From contig NZ_AOIV01000008.1 in NCBI RefSeq assembly GCF_000337095.1, positions 1 through 64,000 on the forward strand: a stretch of DNA of 64,000 bases, given 5' to 3'. How positions within the stretch are numbered: position 1 is the first letter of the stretch; every line of letters starts with the position of its first letter. Source of the DNA: Halogeometricum pallidum JCM 14848 (lineage in GTDB: Archaea; Halobacteriota; Halobacteria; Halobacteriales; Haloferacaceae). Below are positions 1 through 7,360 of this stretch, one piece after another. The notes beneath the pieces were generated by a model that searched no databases, was not told the DNA's origin, and saw only the letters and a program-made list of their open reading frames with translations. The position numbers and the translations under genes are program-made.

Positions 1-375
1 CGCCGGAATCGTGAACGCGACGCCGAGCCCCTGGCCGAGGCGGATGAGAAGAATCGCGGTGTAGCTGTCGACCAGCGAGTACGCGAAGTTCGCCACGGTG
101 AGCACGAGCAGTCCGACGACGACGAATACCCGCCGCTTGCCCGTTCGGTCGGAGAGTTTCCCGACGAACGGCTGGAGAGCGCTGTTGAAGAACCCGTACG
201 CCGAGAGGATGATTCCGGTGATGAGCGCCGGCGCGAGGCCGAACGTCCCGCCGCTGACGACGCCGCTCGTGATGTACAGCGGCAGGACGACGATGAGAAA
301 CGAGTTTCCCAGCGAGTCGGCCATCCGGGCGACTCCGAGCGCGAGGATGCGCCGGTCGATGTCGGCGATGCCCAC
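1..375 (-). CDS. MFS transporter, N-terminal part (runs off the window)
   Basis: This is the first ~125 residues of a major facilitator superfamily membrane transporter; the rest lies before base 1. I chose the GTG at 375 because the product then starts VGIADIDRRILALGVARMAD, a normal cytoplasmic lead-in to the first membrane helix. Hydrophobic helices follow at about residues 20-40 and 48-65. The loop between helices 2 and 3 carries the family motif in the form GKLSDRTGKRR, and another helix follows. The substrate cannot be told. A TetR-type operator palindrome lies about 70 bp upstream, so drug or small-molecule efflux under repressor control is a reasonable inference. The family assignment is firm; the exact start is less so. 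Confidence 0.85.
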   Translation of the reverse strand, partial: MGIADIDRRILALGVARMADSLGNSFLIVVLPLYITSGVVSGGTFGLAPALITGIILSAYGFFNSALQPFVGKLSDRTGKRRVFVVVGLLVLTVANFAYSLVDSYTAILLIRLGQGLGVAFTIPA

Positions 376-431
376 TACGGGGAACCTCCGCCGCGGTCCG
401 AACGCGAGTCGTAGATATCGTTCTCTGTCAT
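375..431 (-). other. 18-codon leader ORF overlapping the MFS start
   Basis: An ATG at 431 opens a short frame, MTENDIYDSRSDRGGGSP, whose TAG stop overlaps the GTG start of the transporter (TAGTG). It could be a coupled leader peptide for the transporter or a chance frame. It lies between the operator palindrome and the transporter, so it would be part of the message if transcription starts near 431. The sequence alone does not show that it is translated. Confidence 0.25.
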
Positions 432-441
432 GATCGATCTG

Positions 442-459
442 ACTGACTGCTCAGTCAGT
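442..459. promoter_or_regulatory. TetR-type operator palindrome
   Basis: Two perfect 8-bp arms, ACTGACTG and CAGTCAGT, are separated by CT. The TGACTGACT/AGTCAGTCA pattern is typical of operators of TetR/AcrR-family repressors that control efflux pumps. It lies 11 bp before the ATG at 431 and 67 bp before the GTG of the MFS gene. No TetR gene is in the window, so the regulator is probably encoded beyond base 1 or elsewhere. Confidence 0.65.
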
Positions 460-601
460 ACTCGGTCGTTCCTACCTTCGCCTCGCGTAAAATGCTGTTG
501 CGTGCGGCAACCCGCACCTCGGTCGAAAGAGACCGCGTTCGCGGACGGCCGTCCGCCCCGGAAGCGATAGCGGTTTGGTCGGAGGGTGACGAGATGTAGC
601 C

Positions 602-1363
602 GTGCCCGTCTCTCACGTTCCGCCCGCGGTCCGTCGCGGCGTCCGCGACGCGACTCCCGTCGCCGTCGGCATCATCCCGTTCGGGCTGGTCACGGGCGTC
701 GCCTCCGTCGAGGCGGGGCTCTCGCCGGTGCAGGCGGTCGGGCTCTCCTTTCTCGCCTTCGCGGGCGCCTCGCAGTTGGCCGTCGTCGACCTCTTGGGCC
801 GAAACGCGGCGCTCGCCGTCGTCGTCCTCACGGGCGTCGTCATCAACCTCCGAATGCTGATGTTCTCCGCGTCCATCGCCCCGTACTTCCGGGCGTTCGG
901 CGCGCGCTGGAAGACGCTCTCCTCGTACCTCCTCACCGACCAGGCCTACGCGCTCGCCGTCTCGTGGTACCGCGAGGAGGACCCGGACCCGACGGCGCGC
1001 TTCCGGTACTTCGTCGCCGCCGGGGGGTCGCTGTGGGTCGTCTGGCAGGCGTCGCTGGTCGTCGGGGTGTTCGCGGGCGCGAACGTCCCGGCGTCGTGGG
1101 GACTGGAGTTCGCCGTCCCCCTCGTGTTCCTCGGCCTCCTCGTCCCCGCCGTGTCGAATCGGCCGACCCTCGCGGCCGCAGTCGTCGGCGGCGGCGTGGC
1201 CGTCGCGGGCGACGTGGTAGCGGTGGGCGGCGGCACCGGCCTCCCGTACAACCTCTCGCTCATCGTCGGCGCCGTCGCCGGCGTCCTCGCCGGCGTCGTC
1301 GTCTCCGCGGCGGGCGACGGAGACGAGGGGAACGCGGGGTCGCCCGAGGAGGCGGAGCACTGA
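602..1363 (+). CDS. azlC: AzlC family branched-chain amino acid permease, large subunit
   Basis: This 253-residue integral membrane protein is predicted to form, with AzlD, a two-component exporter of branched-chain amino acids or related compounds. The N-terminus carries the AzlC hallmark: a short soluble lead, then PVAVGIIPFGLVTGV, then the loop FAGASQLAVVDLLG. Several further hydrophobic helices fill the rest, and the tail is short and acidic. Length fits the family (about 230-250). Translation starts at a GTG. The TGA stop overlaps the ATG of the next gene by one base, so the two are almost certainly translationally coupled. Substrate specificity is inferred from the family only. Confidence 0.9.
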   Translation: MPVSHVPPAVRRGVRDATPVAVGIIPFGLVTGVASVEAGLSPVQAVGLSFLAFAGASQLAVVDLLGRNAALAVVVLTGVVINLRMLMFSASIAPYFRAFGARWKTLSSYLLTDQAYALAVSWYREEDPDPTARFRYFVAAGGSLWVVWQASLVVGVFAGANVPASWGLEFAVPLVFLGLLVPAVSNRPTLAAAVVGGGVAVAGDVVAVGGGTGLPYNLSLIVGAVAGVLAGVVVSAAGDGDEGNAGSPEEAEH

Positions 1364-1740
1364 TGCCCACCGACTACGGTCCGGTCGCCGTCTGGGGCGT
1401 CGCCGTCGTCGTCGGTCTCATCACGTTCGCCGTCCGCGGGTCGTTCGTCTATCTGTTCGGCCGCGTCGAGACGGTGCCGCCGCGGGTGACGCGTGCGCTC
1501 CGGTTCGTCCCGCCCGCGGTGTTCGCCGCCCTCGTCGTCCCCTCGCTGGTGGTCGTCGACGGCTCGGCCGACCTCGTGCCCGTCGCCGTCTCCGCCTCCG
1601 AGGGGCTCTCCGTCACCGTCGGCAACGAACGGCTCCTGGCGGGCCTCGTCGCGGCGGGCGCCGCGTGGGTCACGGAGGACGTCTTCGCCACCATCGCCGC
1701 CGGCATGCTGACGCTGTGGCTCCTTCGCTTCGTCGTCTGA
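1363..1740 (+). CDS. azlD: AzlD family transporter subunit
   Basis: This 125-residue protein has four hydrophobic helices and is the small partner of AzlC. Family features are the TFAVRGSFVYLFGR segment near residue 25, followed by PPRVTRALRFVPPAVFAALV, and a final helix ending LTLWLLRF. The start ATG sits within the azlC stop (TGATG), which fixes the start and shows coupling. It is slightly longer than many AzlD proteins because of an acidic loop around residues 70-85. The AzlC/AzlD pair is expected to act as one export complex in the cytoplasmic membrane. Confidence 0.9.
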   Translation: MPTDYGPVAVWGVAVVVGLITFAVRGSFVYLFGRVETVPPRVTRALRFVPPAVFAALVVPSLVVVDGSADLVPVAVSASEGLSVTVGNERLLAGLVAAGAAWVTEDVFATIAAGMLTLWLLRFVV

Positions 1741-1772
1741 GTTACGTCGGCGAAACGGAGGGGCCGGGGCGG

Positions 1773-1916
1773 TTACCGGCGGACGAAGAACACGGCGACG
1801 CCGACCACCAACAGCAGGATTCCCCAGAAGAGCGAACTCCCCGGGAGCACCGCGAGGAGAAGCGTAACGATACCGGACGTGATGAGAGACCAACCGAGCG
1901 TCGTCTGATAGCTCAT
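1773..1916 (-). CDS. Small two-helix membrane protein, 47 aa
   Basis: From the ATG at 1916 the product starts MSYQTTLGWSLITSG and consists of two hydrophobic stretches (about residues 8-25 and 28-44) with a basic end, VRR. Longer upstream starts would add an arginine-rich piece that looks like non-coding sequence, so I prefer this start. It faces azlCD tail to tail. No function is known to me; many haloarchaea encode tiny membrane proteins of this shape. It is unlikely to be a shadow, since the opposite strand here carries no gene. Confidence 0.6.
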   Translation of the reverse strand: MSYQTTLGWSLITSGIVTLLLAVLPGSSLFWGILLLVVGVAVFFVRR

Positions 1917-2056
1917 GGAGACGTTCGAGCGCCGACGCGGTTGTGCGTTCTGCCGGTAGCTACTTACGCCGAGATTGACTCGCCGACGAGTCCCCCGCGG
2001 CGTCGACGGCGGTGGCCGGACCGCGCGGCGGGCACGTGCCACCGCCCGATGCGGCG

Positions 2057-3217
2057 CTACCGTACGAGGAAGGCGTCGACGCCGTCACGGGCGCGCACGA
2101 GAAGGGTGCTCCGGCGGGCGACGACGAGCGTCCGGGTCTTCGTCAGCGACGCCCCGTCCGCGCCGACCGACATCTCCGCGCGGTAGAGGCCGGGTCCGGG
2201 GACGAACTCCTCCACCGTCGCCGTCTCCCCGGACGCGAGATCAGACGACCAAGCGGCCGCGCGTTCGCCGTCCCTTCGGAGAACGATACCGGCGGTTCGC
2301 GGCCCGCCCTCGTTCCGGAACCGGAGGTCCGCGCCCGCGTCGGGCCACGCGTCGATGCGCACGCCGTCGGCGTCGACGGCGAGGGGGAGAGCAACGCTGC
2401 GGTCCTCGTCCAACCGCCCGCTCCACCGGTCGCCGGCCGCCTCGACGGTCACGCGGAGGCGTCTGAGCGGCGGGACGGTCGGGAACGTGAGGACGCTGCC
2501 GGGGGGCGGCCGGTAGCGGTAATCCAGCGCGGTCCGGCCGTCTATCTCGAAGTCGACGCGGACCTCGCGGCGTTCGGCGCCCGCGTTGGCGACGGTGACG
2601 CCGTACCCCGCCCACGCGTCCACCTCCGGCCACCGCGGATTGCCGAACGGACGAGCGTCGCCGCCGACGGAGACCGGTCCGCAGTCGGGCGCGCAACGAA
2701 CGGCCTGCCGGACGCGCACGTCGCCGTCGAGTTCCACCGTCGCGTCGGCGTGGACGCCGTCCACGCGGAGTGCGCCGCGCCCCGTCACACCGTCGTCCGT
2801 CTCGGCGAACACGTCGTAGACGCCGCGCCGAGCGACCAGCCCCGGGTAGCGCCGCGTGCGGTCGGTTCCCTCCGAAGCGTACTCGGCGCTGTCGACGAAG
2901 AGCGTCTCCTCGCCCCAACTCACGACGACGGTGGCGAACCGCGTCTCGGACCCGACGTTGCGCACGACGAGACCCAACGGTCGCTCGACGTTCTCGGCGT
3001 CGTCGGCGGCGCGATAGGGCAGCGACGACGCCTCGTCGGGAACCGAGTCGACCGACCGCGTCCCGGTTCCGACCCCGGCCCCGGTCTCGGTTTGCCCCGT
3101 CGCCTCGGCCGTCGTCCGCCGCTCCGTCGACCGGTCGCCGCCGAGACCGTCGCACCCGGCGACGCCGGCGCTCCCGGTTGCTGCGAGCGCGGCGAGAACC
3201 CTGCGACGAGTTGGCAC
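2057..3217 (-). CDS. Predicted Tat-exported lipoprotein with beta-sandwich repeats
   Basis: From the GTG at 3217 the 386-residue product begins VPTRRRVLAALAATG and reaches a lipobox, GVAGC, with the cysteine near residue 20. The double arginine plus lipobox predicts twin-arginine export and lipid anchoring on the outside of the membrane. A Ser/Thr/Glu-rich linker follows, then three stretches that look like immunoglobulin-fold or CARDB-type modules (for example LVVRNVGSETRFATVVVSW and YGVTVANAGAERREVRVDF). No catalytic motif is visible. The function is unknown; surface binding or a structural role is a guess. It is divergent from the RaSEA gene. Confidence 0.75.
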   Translation of the reverse strand: MPTRRRVLAALAATGSAGVAGCDGLGGDRSTERRTTAEATGQTETGAGVGTGTRSVDSVPDEASSLPYRAADDAENVERPLGLVVRNVGSETRFATVVVSWGEETLFVDSAEYASEGTDRTRRYPGLVARRGVYDVFAETDDGVTGRGALRVDGVHADATVELDGDVRVRQAVRCAPDCGPVSVGGDARPFGNPRWPEVDAWAGYGVTVANAGAERREVRVDFEIDGRTALDYRYRPPPGSVLTFPTVPPLRRLRVTVEAAGDRWSGRLDEDRSVALPLAVDADGVRIDAWPDAGADLRFRNEGGPRTAGIVLRRDGERAAAWSSDLASGETATVEEFVPGPGLYRAEMSVGADGASLTKTRTLVVARRSTLLVRARDGVDAFLVR

Positions 3218-3511
3218 ACCGGAGGTTCGGAGCGGAGCGACAAGACGCTTTCTCGGGGAACGTGCGCTCCGGCCGCGTTTCGACGAGGACTGACCGATCC
3301 ACGCGGGCGGAACTGGAAGGGGCCGCCCTCTCGTCAGCCGAGACGACGCAAGCACCGCAGGTCAGAGAGCGAGGAGCGCAGCGAGGCGCAGGCGACGAGA
3401 GAGCGGGGGCTTTCGTGGTGGTGTCGACCCTCTTGTCGCGGTTTCTCGACGTAACGGTTCCATCGAAGTGCAGGCGAAGCGGATTTACGCGCACGTCGGA
3501 TACCATCGGTA

Positions 3512-4588
3512 ATGAGTCAGCCGAGCCCCGAGGTGTACGAACGGGGGAAGGGCATGGACGCCCACAACGAAGTGATGCGCGAGATTCGCTCGCGCAAGGA
3601 CCGAACGTACGACCCGCACGAACCCACGCGCGTCTGGTTGGACGAGGACAACACCCCGGACGGCGTGAAGCAGTCGCTCACCATCATCCTCAACACCGGC
3701 GGTTGTCGCTGGGCGCGCGCCGGCGGATGCACGATGTGCGGCTACGTCGCCGAGTCCGTCGAAGGCGGCAGCGTCGCCCACGAGGCGCTGATGGACCAGA
3801 TACAGGTGTGTCTGGACCACGAGGCGGAGGAGTCCGACGAGACGGCCGACCTCATCAAGATATACACCTCCGGGAGCTTCCTCGACGAGCGAGAGGTCGG
3901 CGCGGAGACGCGCCGCGCCATCGCCGAGACGTTCGGCGACCGCGAGCGAATCGTCGTCGAGTCGCTGCCCGACTTCGTCGAACGCGAGCGACTGGAGGAT
4001 TTCACCTCCCAGGGGCTCGAAACCGACGTGGCCGTCGGACTGGAGACGGCGACCGACCGCGTGCGACACGACTGCGTGAACAAGTACTTCGACTTCGCCG
4101 ACTTCGAGGAGGCCTGCGCGGAGGCGGGCGCCGTCGGCGCGGGCGTGAAGGCGTACCTCCTGATGAAGCCGCCGTTCCTCTCGGAGTCCGAGGCCGTCGA
4201 GGACATGAGATCCTCCATCCGCCGGTGTGCGGCGGTCGAGCACTGTCACACCGTCTCGATGAACCCGACGAACGTCCAACGCTACACGATGGTGGACGAA
4301 CTCTTCTTCCAGGGTGGCTACCGTCCCCCGTGGCTCTGGTCGGTCGCGGAGGTGCTCGAATCGACCGCCGACGTGGACGCCATCGTCGTCTCCGACCCCG
4401 TCGGTCACGGCTCCGACCGCGGTGCGCACAACTGCGGCGACTGCGACGACTTGGTGCAGAAGGCCGTCAAAGACTTCGACCTGCGGCAGGACCCCGCGGT
4501 GTTCTCGCAGGTGTCCTGCGACTGTGAGGGCACGTGGGACGTCGTAACGGACGAGGAGACGTCCTACTCGATGCCGCTGGCGCGCTGA
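3512..4588 (+). CDS. raSEA: Archaeosine biosynthesis radical SAM enzyme RaSEA
   Basis: This 358-residue radical SAM protein is predicted to convert the lysine adduct of preQ0 in tRNA (made by ArcS) to archaeosine at position 15 of archaeal tRNAs. The cluster-binding motif is atypical: C65-RWARAGG-C73-TM-C76-GY (C-X7-C-X2-C), as expected for RaSEA rather than the usual CX3CX2C. Later conserved stretches include LIKIYTSGSFLDE near residue 112 and a cysteine-rich C-terminus (CGDCDD and SCDCEG). ArcS and arcTGT are not in this window. It is a single-gene unit behind a 290-bp intergenic region. The family match is strong. Confidence 0.9.
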   Translation: MSQPSPEVYERGKGMDAHNEVMREIRSRKDRTYDPHEPTRVWLDEDNTPDGVKQSLTIILNTGGCRWARAGGCTMCGYVAESVEGGSVAHEALMDQIQVCLDHEAEESDETADLIKIYTSGSFLDEREVGAETRRAIAETFGDRERIVVESLPDFVERERLEDFTSQGLETDVAVGLETATDRVRHDCVNKYFDFADFEEACAEAGAVGAGVKAYLLMKPPFLSESEAVEDMRSSIRRCAAVEHCHTVSMNPTNVQRYTMVDELFFQGGYRPPWLWSVAEVLESTADVDAIVVSDPVGHGSDRGAHNCGDCDDLVQKAVKDFDLRQDPAVFSQVSCDCEGTWDVVTDEETSYSMPLAR

Positions 4589-4712
4589 GCGTCTATTTAA
4601 CCGTTAGGACGCGGAAAACCCGGTCTATACGACCCCATACGCTTTCCTAACCGTCGCTTACGCCCCGCGAAGGCTGTGGGTAGTAAGGATGGTGTCCACC
4701 CTCTCGGGAAGT

Positions 4713-4766
4713 AGGTGCGGCGCACGCATCGGAGGCGTTCCCGCGCGCCCGAGCGGTGTCGCACCT
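4713..4766 (+). promoter_or_regulatory. Hairpin in the long leader of the 37-aa gene
   Basis: AGGTGCG (4713-4719) pairs with CGCACCT (4760-4766), closing a GC-rich stem 4 nt before the ATG at 4771. A smaller ACGC/GCGT pairing lies inside. There is no TATA box at leaderless distance from that ATG, but an AT-rich TATTTAA element lies at about 4593-4600. The message would therefore have a leader of roughly 150 nt. This could control translation or be an independent small RNA; the sequence does not decide. Confidence 0.35.
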
Positions 4767-4770
4767 CACT

Positions 4771-4884
4771 ATGACAACAACGTACAAGACGGTGTACTAC
4801 GCCGACGGCTGGCTCGAAATCCGGGAGGGAGACAACCCTGACGGATGGATAGCCACGAGCGACCCGCACGCGGTCGACCCGTAA
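4771..4884 (+). CDS. Small 37-aa haloarchaeal protein
   Basis: ATG at 4771 gives MTTTYKTVYYADGWLEIREG and then DNPDGWIATSDPHAVDP. The sequence is rich in aromatic and acidic residues, has no arginine runs, and reads like a genuine small folded peptide rather than a GC-rich chance frame. I have the impression of similar short proteins in other haloarchaea but cannot name a function. It follows a long structured leader and is convergent with purQ. At this size it is easily missed by gene finders. Confidence 0.7.
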   Translation: MTTTYKTVYYADGWLEIREGDNPDGWIATSDPHAVDP

Positions 4885-4937
4885 CGACCTGATTCACGCC
4901 GATAGAACGGTTTGTTTCGCTCATGGGGTCGGAGACG

Positions 4938-4955
4938 GGCGGTCCGCGGACCGCC
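4938..4955. other. 18-bp perfect palindrome between convergent genes
   Basis: GGCGGTCCGCGGACCGCC is a perfect palindrome lying between the 37-aa gene and the end of purQ. It can form a hairpin on either transcript and may help terminate or stabilise the 3' ends of the two convergent messages. No T-run follows directly on the plus strand. Confidence 0.35.
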
Positions 4956-5048
4956 GGTTCGACGTCGACGGTTCAGCGGTGGCGCGACGCGTCGTCGCGG
5001 CCGCCTCACCTTTTCGGAGACTCGTGCGCTCGAGCAACCGCTTCGGAT

Positions 5049-5732
5049 TCAGATGCCCTCGAATCCGCGGAGCACGCCCGCGCCGTCGGTGCTGGCGTTC
5101 AGGTCCGGGAGCGACGCGCGTTCGGGATGCGGCATCAGCACGCCGACGTTCTCGAACTCCCCGCGGACGCCCGCCACGTTGCCGCGCGACCCGTTCGGGT
5201 TCGCCTCGGGCGTGACGTTCCCCTCGGCGTCGCAGTAGCGAAACAGGATGCGGTCCTCCTCGACCAGCGTCTCGTATCGGTCCTCGCTCAACTCGAAGCG
5301 CCCCTCGCCGTGCGCGATGGGGAGTTCTATCACGTCGCCCTCCTCGTAGGCCGCCGTCCACGGCGTCTCGGCGTTCTCCACGCGCAGGAAGACGTGTTCG
5401 CACTGGAAGCGGGCGCTCTCGTTCGTCGTGAAGGCGCCCTCGGTGAGGCCGGACTCACAGCCGACCTGCGCGCCGTTGCAGACGCCGAGGACGGGCGTGC
5501 CCTCGGCCGCCGCATCGCGGACGTCGCCCATGATGGGCGAACGCGCGGCCATCGCGCCCGCGCGGAGGTAGTCCCCGTAGGAGAACCCGCCGGGGAGCAC
5601 GATACCGGTCGCGTCCGCCGGGAGGCCGTCCTCGTGCCAGACGCGTTCGGCGTCGATTCCGAGGTGTTCGAGGGCGCGTACGGCGTCGCGGTCGCAGTTC
5701 GACCCGCCGAACTGGATCACCGCGACCGTCAT
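5049..5732 (-). CDS. purQ: Phosphoribosylformylglycinamidine synthase subunit PurQ
   Basis: PurQ is the 227-residue glutaminase subunit of FGAM synthase (step 4 of de novo purine synthesis). It makes ammonia for PurL in a complex with PurS. The class I amidotransferase triad is visible: C85 in GVCNGAQ, and H202 and E204 in MPHPER. The N-terminus MTVAVIQFGGSNCDRD and the PGGFSYGDYLRAG segment are diagnostic. The start ATG overlaps the stop of an upstream 19-codon mini-ORF and is preceded by GGAGGTG within a hairpin, so translation is probably coupled. purL is not in the window. Confidence 0.97.
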   Translation of the reverse strand: MTVAVIQFGGSNCDRDAVRALEHLGIDAERVWHEDGLPADATGIVLPGGFSYGDYLRAGAMAARSPIMGDVRDAAAEGTPVLGVCNGAQVGCESGLTEGAFTTNESARFQCEHVFLRVENAETPWTAAYEEGDVIELPIAHGEGRFELSEDRYETLVEEDRILFRYCDAEGNVTPEANPNGSRGNVAGVRGEFENVGVLMPHPERASLPDLNASTDGAGVLRGFEGI

Positions 5733-5788
5733 CGGACTGCACCTCCGTGTGCAGTCTCGACGGGCGGGGTGAAGGCGGCGACTGTCAT
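5729..5788 (-). CDS. Mini-ORF 2 between purS and purQ (19 codons)
   Basis: ATG at 5788 encodes MTVAAFTPPVETAHGGAVR and stops in the sequence ATGA that starts purQ. Its first codons (MTVAA) copy the purQ start (MTVAV), and its end (HGGAVR) resembles the end of mini-ORF 1 (HGGGSR). The 3' part encodes a hairpin holding the purQ ribosome-binding site. It may be translated as a coupling relay or be a scar of tandem duplication of the purQ start region. No peptide function is implied. Confidence 0.45.
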   Translation of the reverse strand: MTVAAFTPPVETAHGGAVR

Positions 5789-5841
5789 CGGGATCCGCCT
5801 CCGTGCGGGTCCTCGATAGTCGCCGTCGCAGGTGCGACGGC
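5735..5841 (-). promoter_or_regulatory. Three hairpins in the purS-purQ spacer, two holding SD sequences
   Basis: On the minus strand GACTGCAC/GTGCAGTC (5749-5756 with 5735-5742) closes a loop ACGGAG two bases before the purQ ATG. A second stem, GGACCCGC/GCGGATCC (5805-5812 with 5791-5798, one mismatch), closes the same ACGGAG loop just before the mini-ORF 2 ATG. Both loops run into a Shine-Dalgarno GGAGG. A third, perfect stem (GCCGTCGCA/TGCGACGGC, 5822-5841) lies at the start of mini-ORF 1. The repeated architecture suggests ribosome-dependent opening. Confidence 0.55.
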
Positions 5842-5844
5842 CAT
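5785..5844 (-). CDS. Mini-ORF 1 between purS and purQ (19 codons)
   Basis: ATG at 5844 follows the purS stop with no gap (TAGATG). It encodes MAVAPATATIEDPHGGGSR and ends in the ATGA that starts mini-ORF 2. Same length as mini-ORF 2 (20 codons with stop) and a similar ending, with HGG and a final arginine. The chain purS, mini-ORF 1, mini-ORF 2, purQ has no untranslated gap at all. It is either a translational relay or a recent duplication remnant. Confidence 0.45.
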   Translation of the reverse strand: MAVAPATATIEDPHGGGSR

Positions 5845-6096
5845 CTACGCCTCCGTCACGTCGACGTCGTAGTCGTGAATCGTCGGGTTGGCGAGGAGTC
5901 GCTGGGCCATCTCGTCGGCCCGGTCCTCGGCGTCCGACGCCGACGTTGCGTCGACGTCCACCTCGAACTGGTCGGCCGAGCGGAGCGCCTCCAACTCGAA
6001 TCCGAGGCGTTCGAGGGCGCGCTTGGTCGTCTCGGCTTCCGGGTCGAGGACTCCCCGCTTCAGGCGGACCGTCACCGTGGCGGTGTAGGTCGTCAT
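5845..6096 (-). CDS. purS: Phosphoribosylformylglycinamidine synthase subunit PurS
   Basis: PurS is the 83-residue small subunit of the FGAM synthase complex, bridging PurQ and PurL. It reads MTTYTATVTVRLKRGVLDPE, then ALERLGFE and ends with the beta-strand IHDYDVDVTEA, matching PurS in length and order. The ATG at 6096 is chosen because the family starts here; an in-frame upstream extension to 6153 is basic and unlike PurS. It is the first gene of a purS-purQ operon divergent from purU. A CTTTTAC element about 25 bp upstream could be the TATA box of a nearly leaderless message. Confidence 0.95.
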   Translation of the reverse strand: MTTYTATVTVRLKRGVLDPEAETTKRALERLGFELEALRSADQFEVDVDATSASDAEDRADEMAQRLLANPTIHDYDVDVTEA

Positions 6097-6289
6097 CGGT
6101 TCGTGGTGCGCGGTCGTGCGTAAAAGCAGTTTTGGACTGCGTTTGGTGTGCACGAACGTGCAACCCGGTCGTCGGGCGAATCCCGCGATATCGATACGTA
6201 CGAATCGCTGCGCGGATGAACATCCTTTTCACCGACCGTCGTCTCCCTTCGCCGATGACTCCGCAGCACGACAGTCGGAGGTGGCACCG

Positions 6290-7306
6290 ATGACAGAACT
6301 CACCGAAATCACGGTCATCGGAGGAGATAAGACCGGACTCATCGCCAACTTCACCACCCTGCTGTTCGAGCGCGGGATCAACGTCGAGGACCTCGACCAG
6401 GCGGTCCGCGACGGCGTCTTCCGGATGACGCTGAACGCGGACACCTCCGAGATGGTCTGCACGGAGGACACCCTCCGGGAGGCCCTCCAGGACCTCGGCG
6501 ACGACCTCGGGGTCGACGTGCAGGTCCGGTTCCCCTCCGACCGGGAAACCAAGCGGATAGCCGTCCTCGCCACCCGGGAGAGCCACTGCCTCGAAGCGCT
6601 GTTCGAGGCGTGGGCGAACGACGAACTCGGCGCGGACATCTCCGTCGTCATCGGCAACCGCGACGACCTGCGGCCACTCGCCGAACACTACGACGTGCCG
6701 TTCCACGACGTCGGCGACGAGAAGGGGTCGCCCGACGAGGACGAACTGCTCGACCGTCTGAACCAGTACGACGCGGACCTCATCGTCCTCGCGCGCTACA
6801 TGCGCATCCTCGGGCCGAACGTGGTGTTCCGCTACGAGGACCGCATCATCAACATCCACCCGTCGCTGCTCCCGGCGTTCCCCGGCGCGGCCGCCTACCG
6901 GCAGGCGAAAGAGGAGGGAGTCCGCATCGCGGGCGTCACCGCTCACTACGTGACGACGGACCTCGATCAGGGCCCCATCATCACCCAGCGAGCGTTCGAC
7001 GTGCCCGACGACGCCTCCATCGAGGAGATAAAATCGCTCGGCCAACCGCTCGAAGCGGACGCCCTCCTCGAGGCGGTTCACCTCCACCTCGACAACGCGG
7101 TGAGCGTCCACCGCGGCCGCACCAGTCTCCGCGAGGACGCCTCGAAGTACCAACTCGGCGCGACCGAGGAAGCGATAGCGGCGAATCCGGACCGCCCCAT
7201 CGACGGCCTGACCGGAGCGCTCGACGGAGCGGAGAAGGGCGAGGAGAGCGGGGAGGACGACGCGGCGGCCGGCGAGGAGACGGCGCCCGGACCGTCCGGC
7301 GACTAG
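6290..7306 (+). CDS. purU: Formyltetrahydrofolate deformylase PurU
   Basis: This 338-residue enzyme hydrolyses 10-formyltetrahydrofolate to formate and tetrahydrofolate. An N-terminal ACT domain (residues 1-80, opening MTELTEITVIGGDKTGLIAN) precedes the formyltransferase-like core. The catalytic triad is visible as N188 and H190 (INIHPSLLPAFPG) and D226 (DLDQGPI). A GGAGGTG ribosome-binding site lies 6 nt before the ATG, which fixes the start. The last ~40 residues are an acidic, low-complexity tail. Placement next to purine genes fits a role in supplying formate or balancing one-carbon units for purine synthesis, which is an inference. Confidence 0.93.
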   Translation: MTELTEITVIGGDKTGLIANFTTLLFERGINVEDLDQAVRDGVFRMTLNADTSEMVCTEDTLREALQDLGDDLGVDVQVRFPSDRETKRIAVLATRESHCLEALFEAWANDELGADISVVIGNRDDLRPLAEHYDVPFHDVGDEKGSPDEDELLDRLNQYDADLIVLARYMRILGPNVVFRYEDRIINIHPSLLPAFPGAAAYRQAKEEGVRIAGVTAHYVTTDLDQGPIITQRAFDVPDDASIEEIKSLGQPLEADALLEAVHLHLDNAVSVHRGRTSLREDASKYQLGATEEAIAANPDRPIDGLTGALDGAEKGEESGEDDAAAGEETAPGPSGD

Positions 7307-7360
7307 CTCGTTCGGTTTCTTTTCGCGGAACTATTCGGAACCGGCGACCGGCGCGCGTCG

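Noticed and set aside
586-1740. A single 384-codon gene spanning azlC and azlD
   Set aside because: Its first 260 codons are the wrong frame of azlC; only the last 125 codons (azlD) are real, starting at the ATG in the azlC stop.
4597-4869. Minus-strand frame opposite the 37-aa gene and its leader
   Set aside because: Arg- and Pro-rich product with no promoter; the plus-strand peptide is more protein-like.
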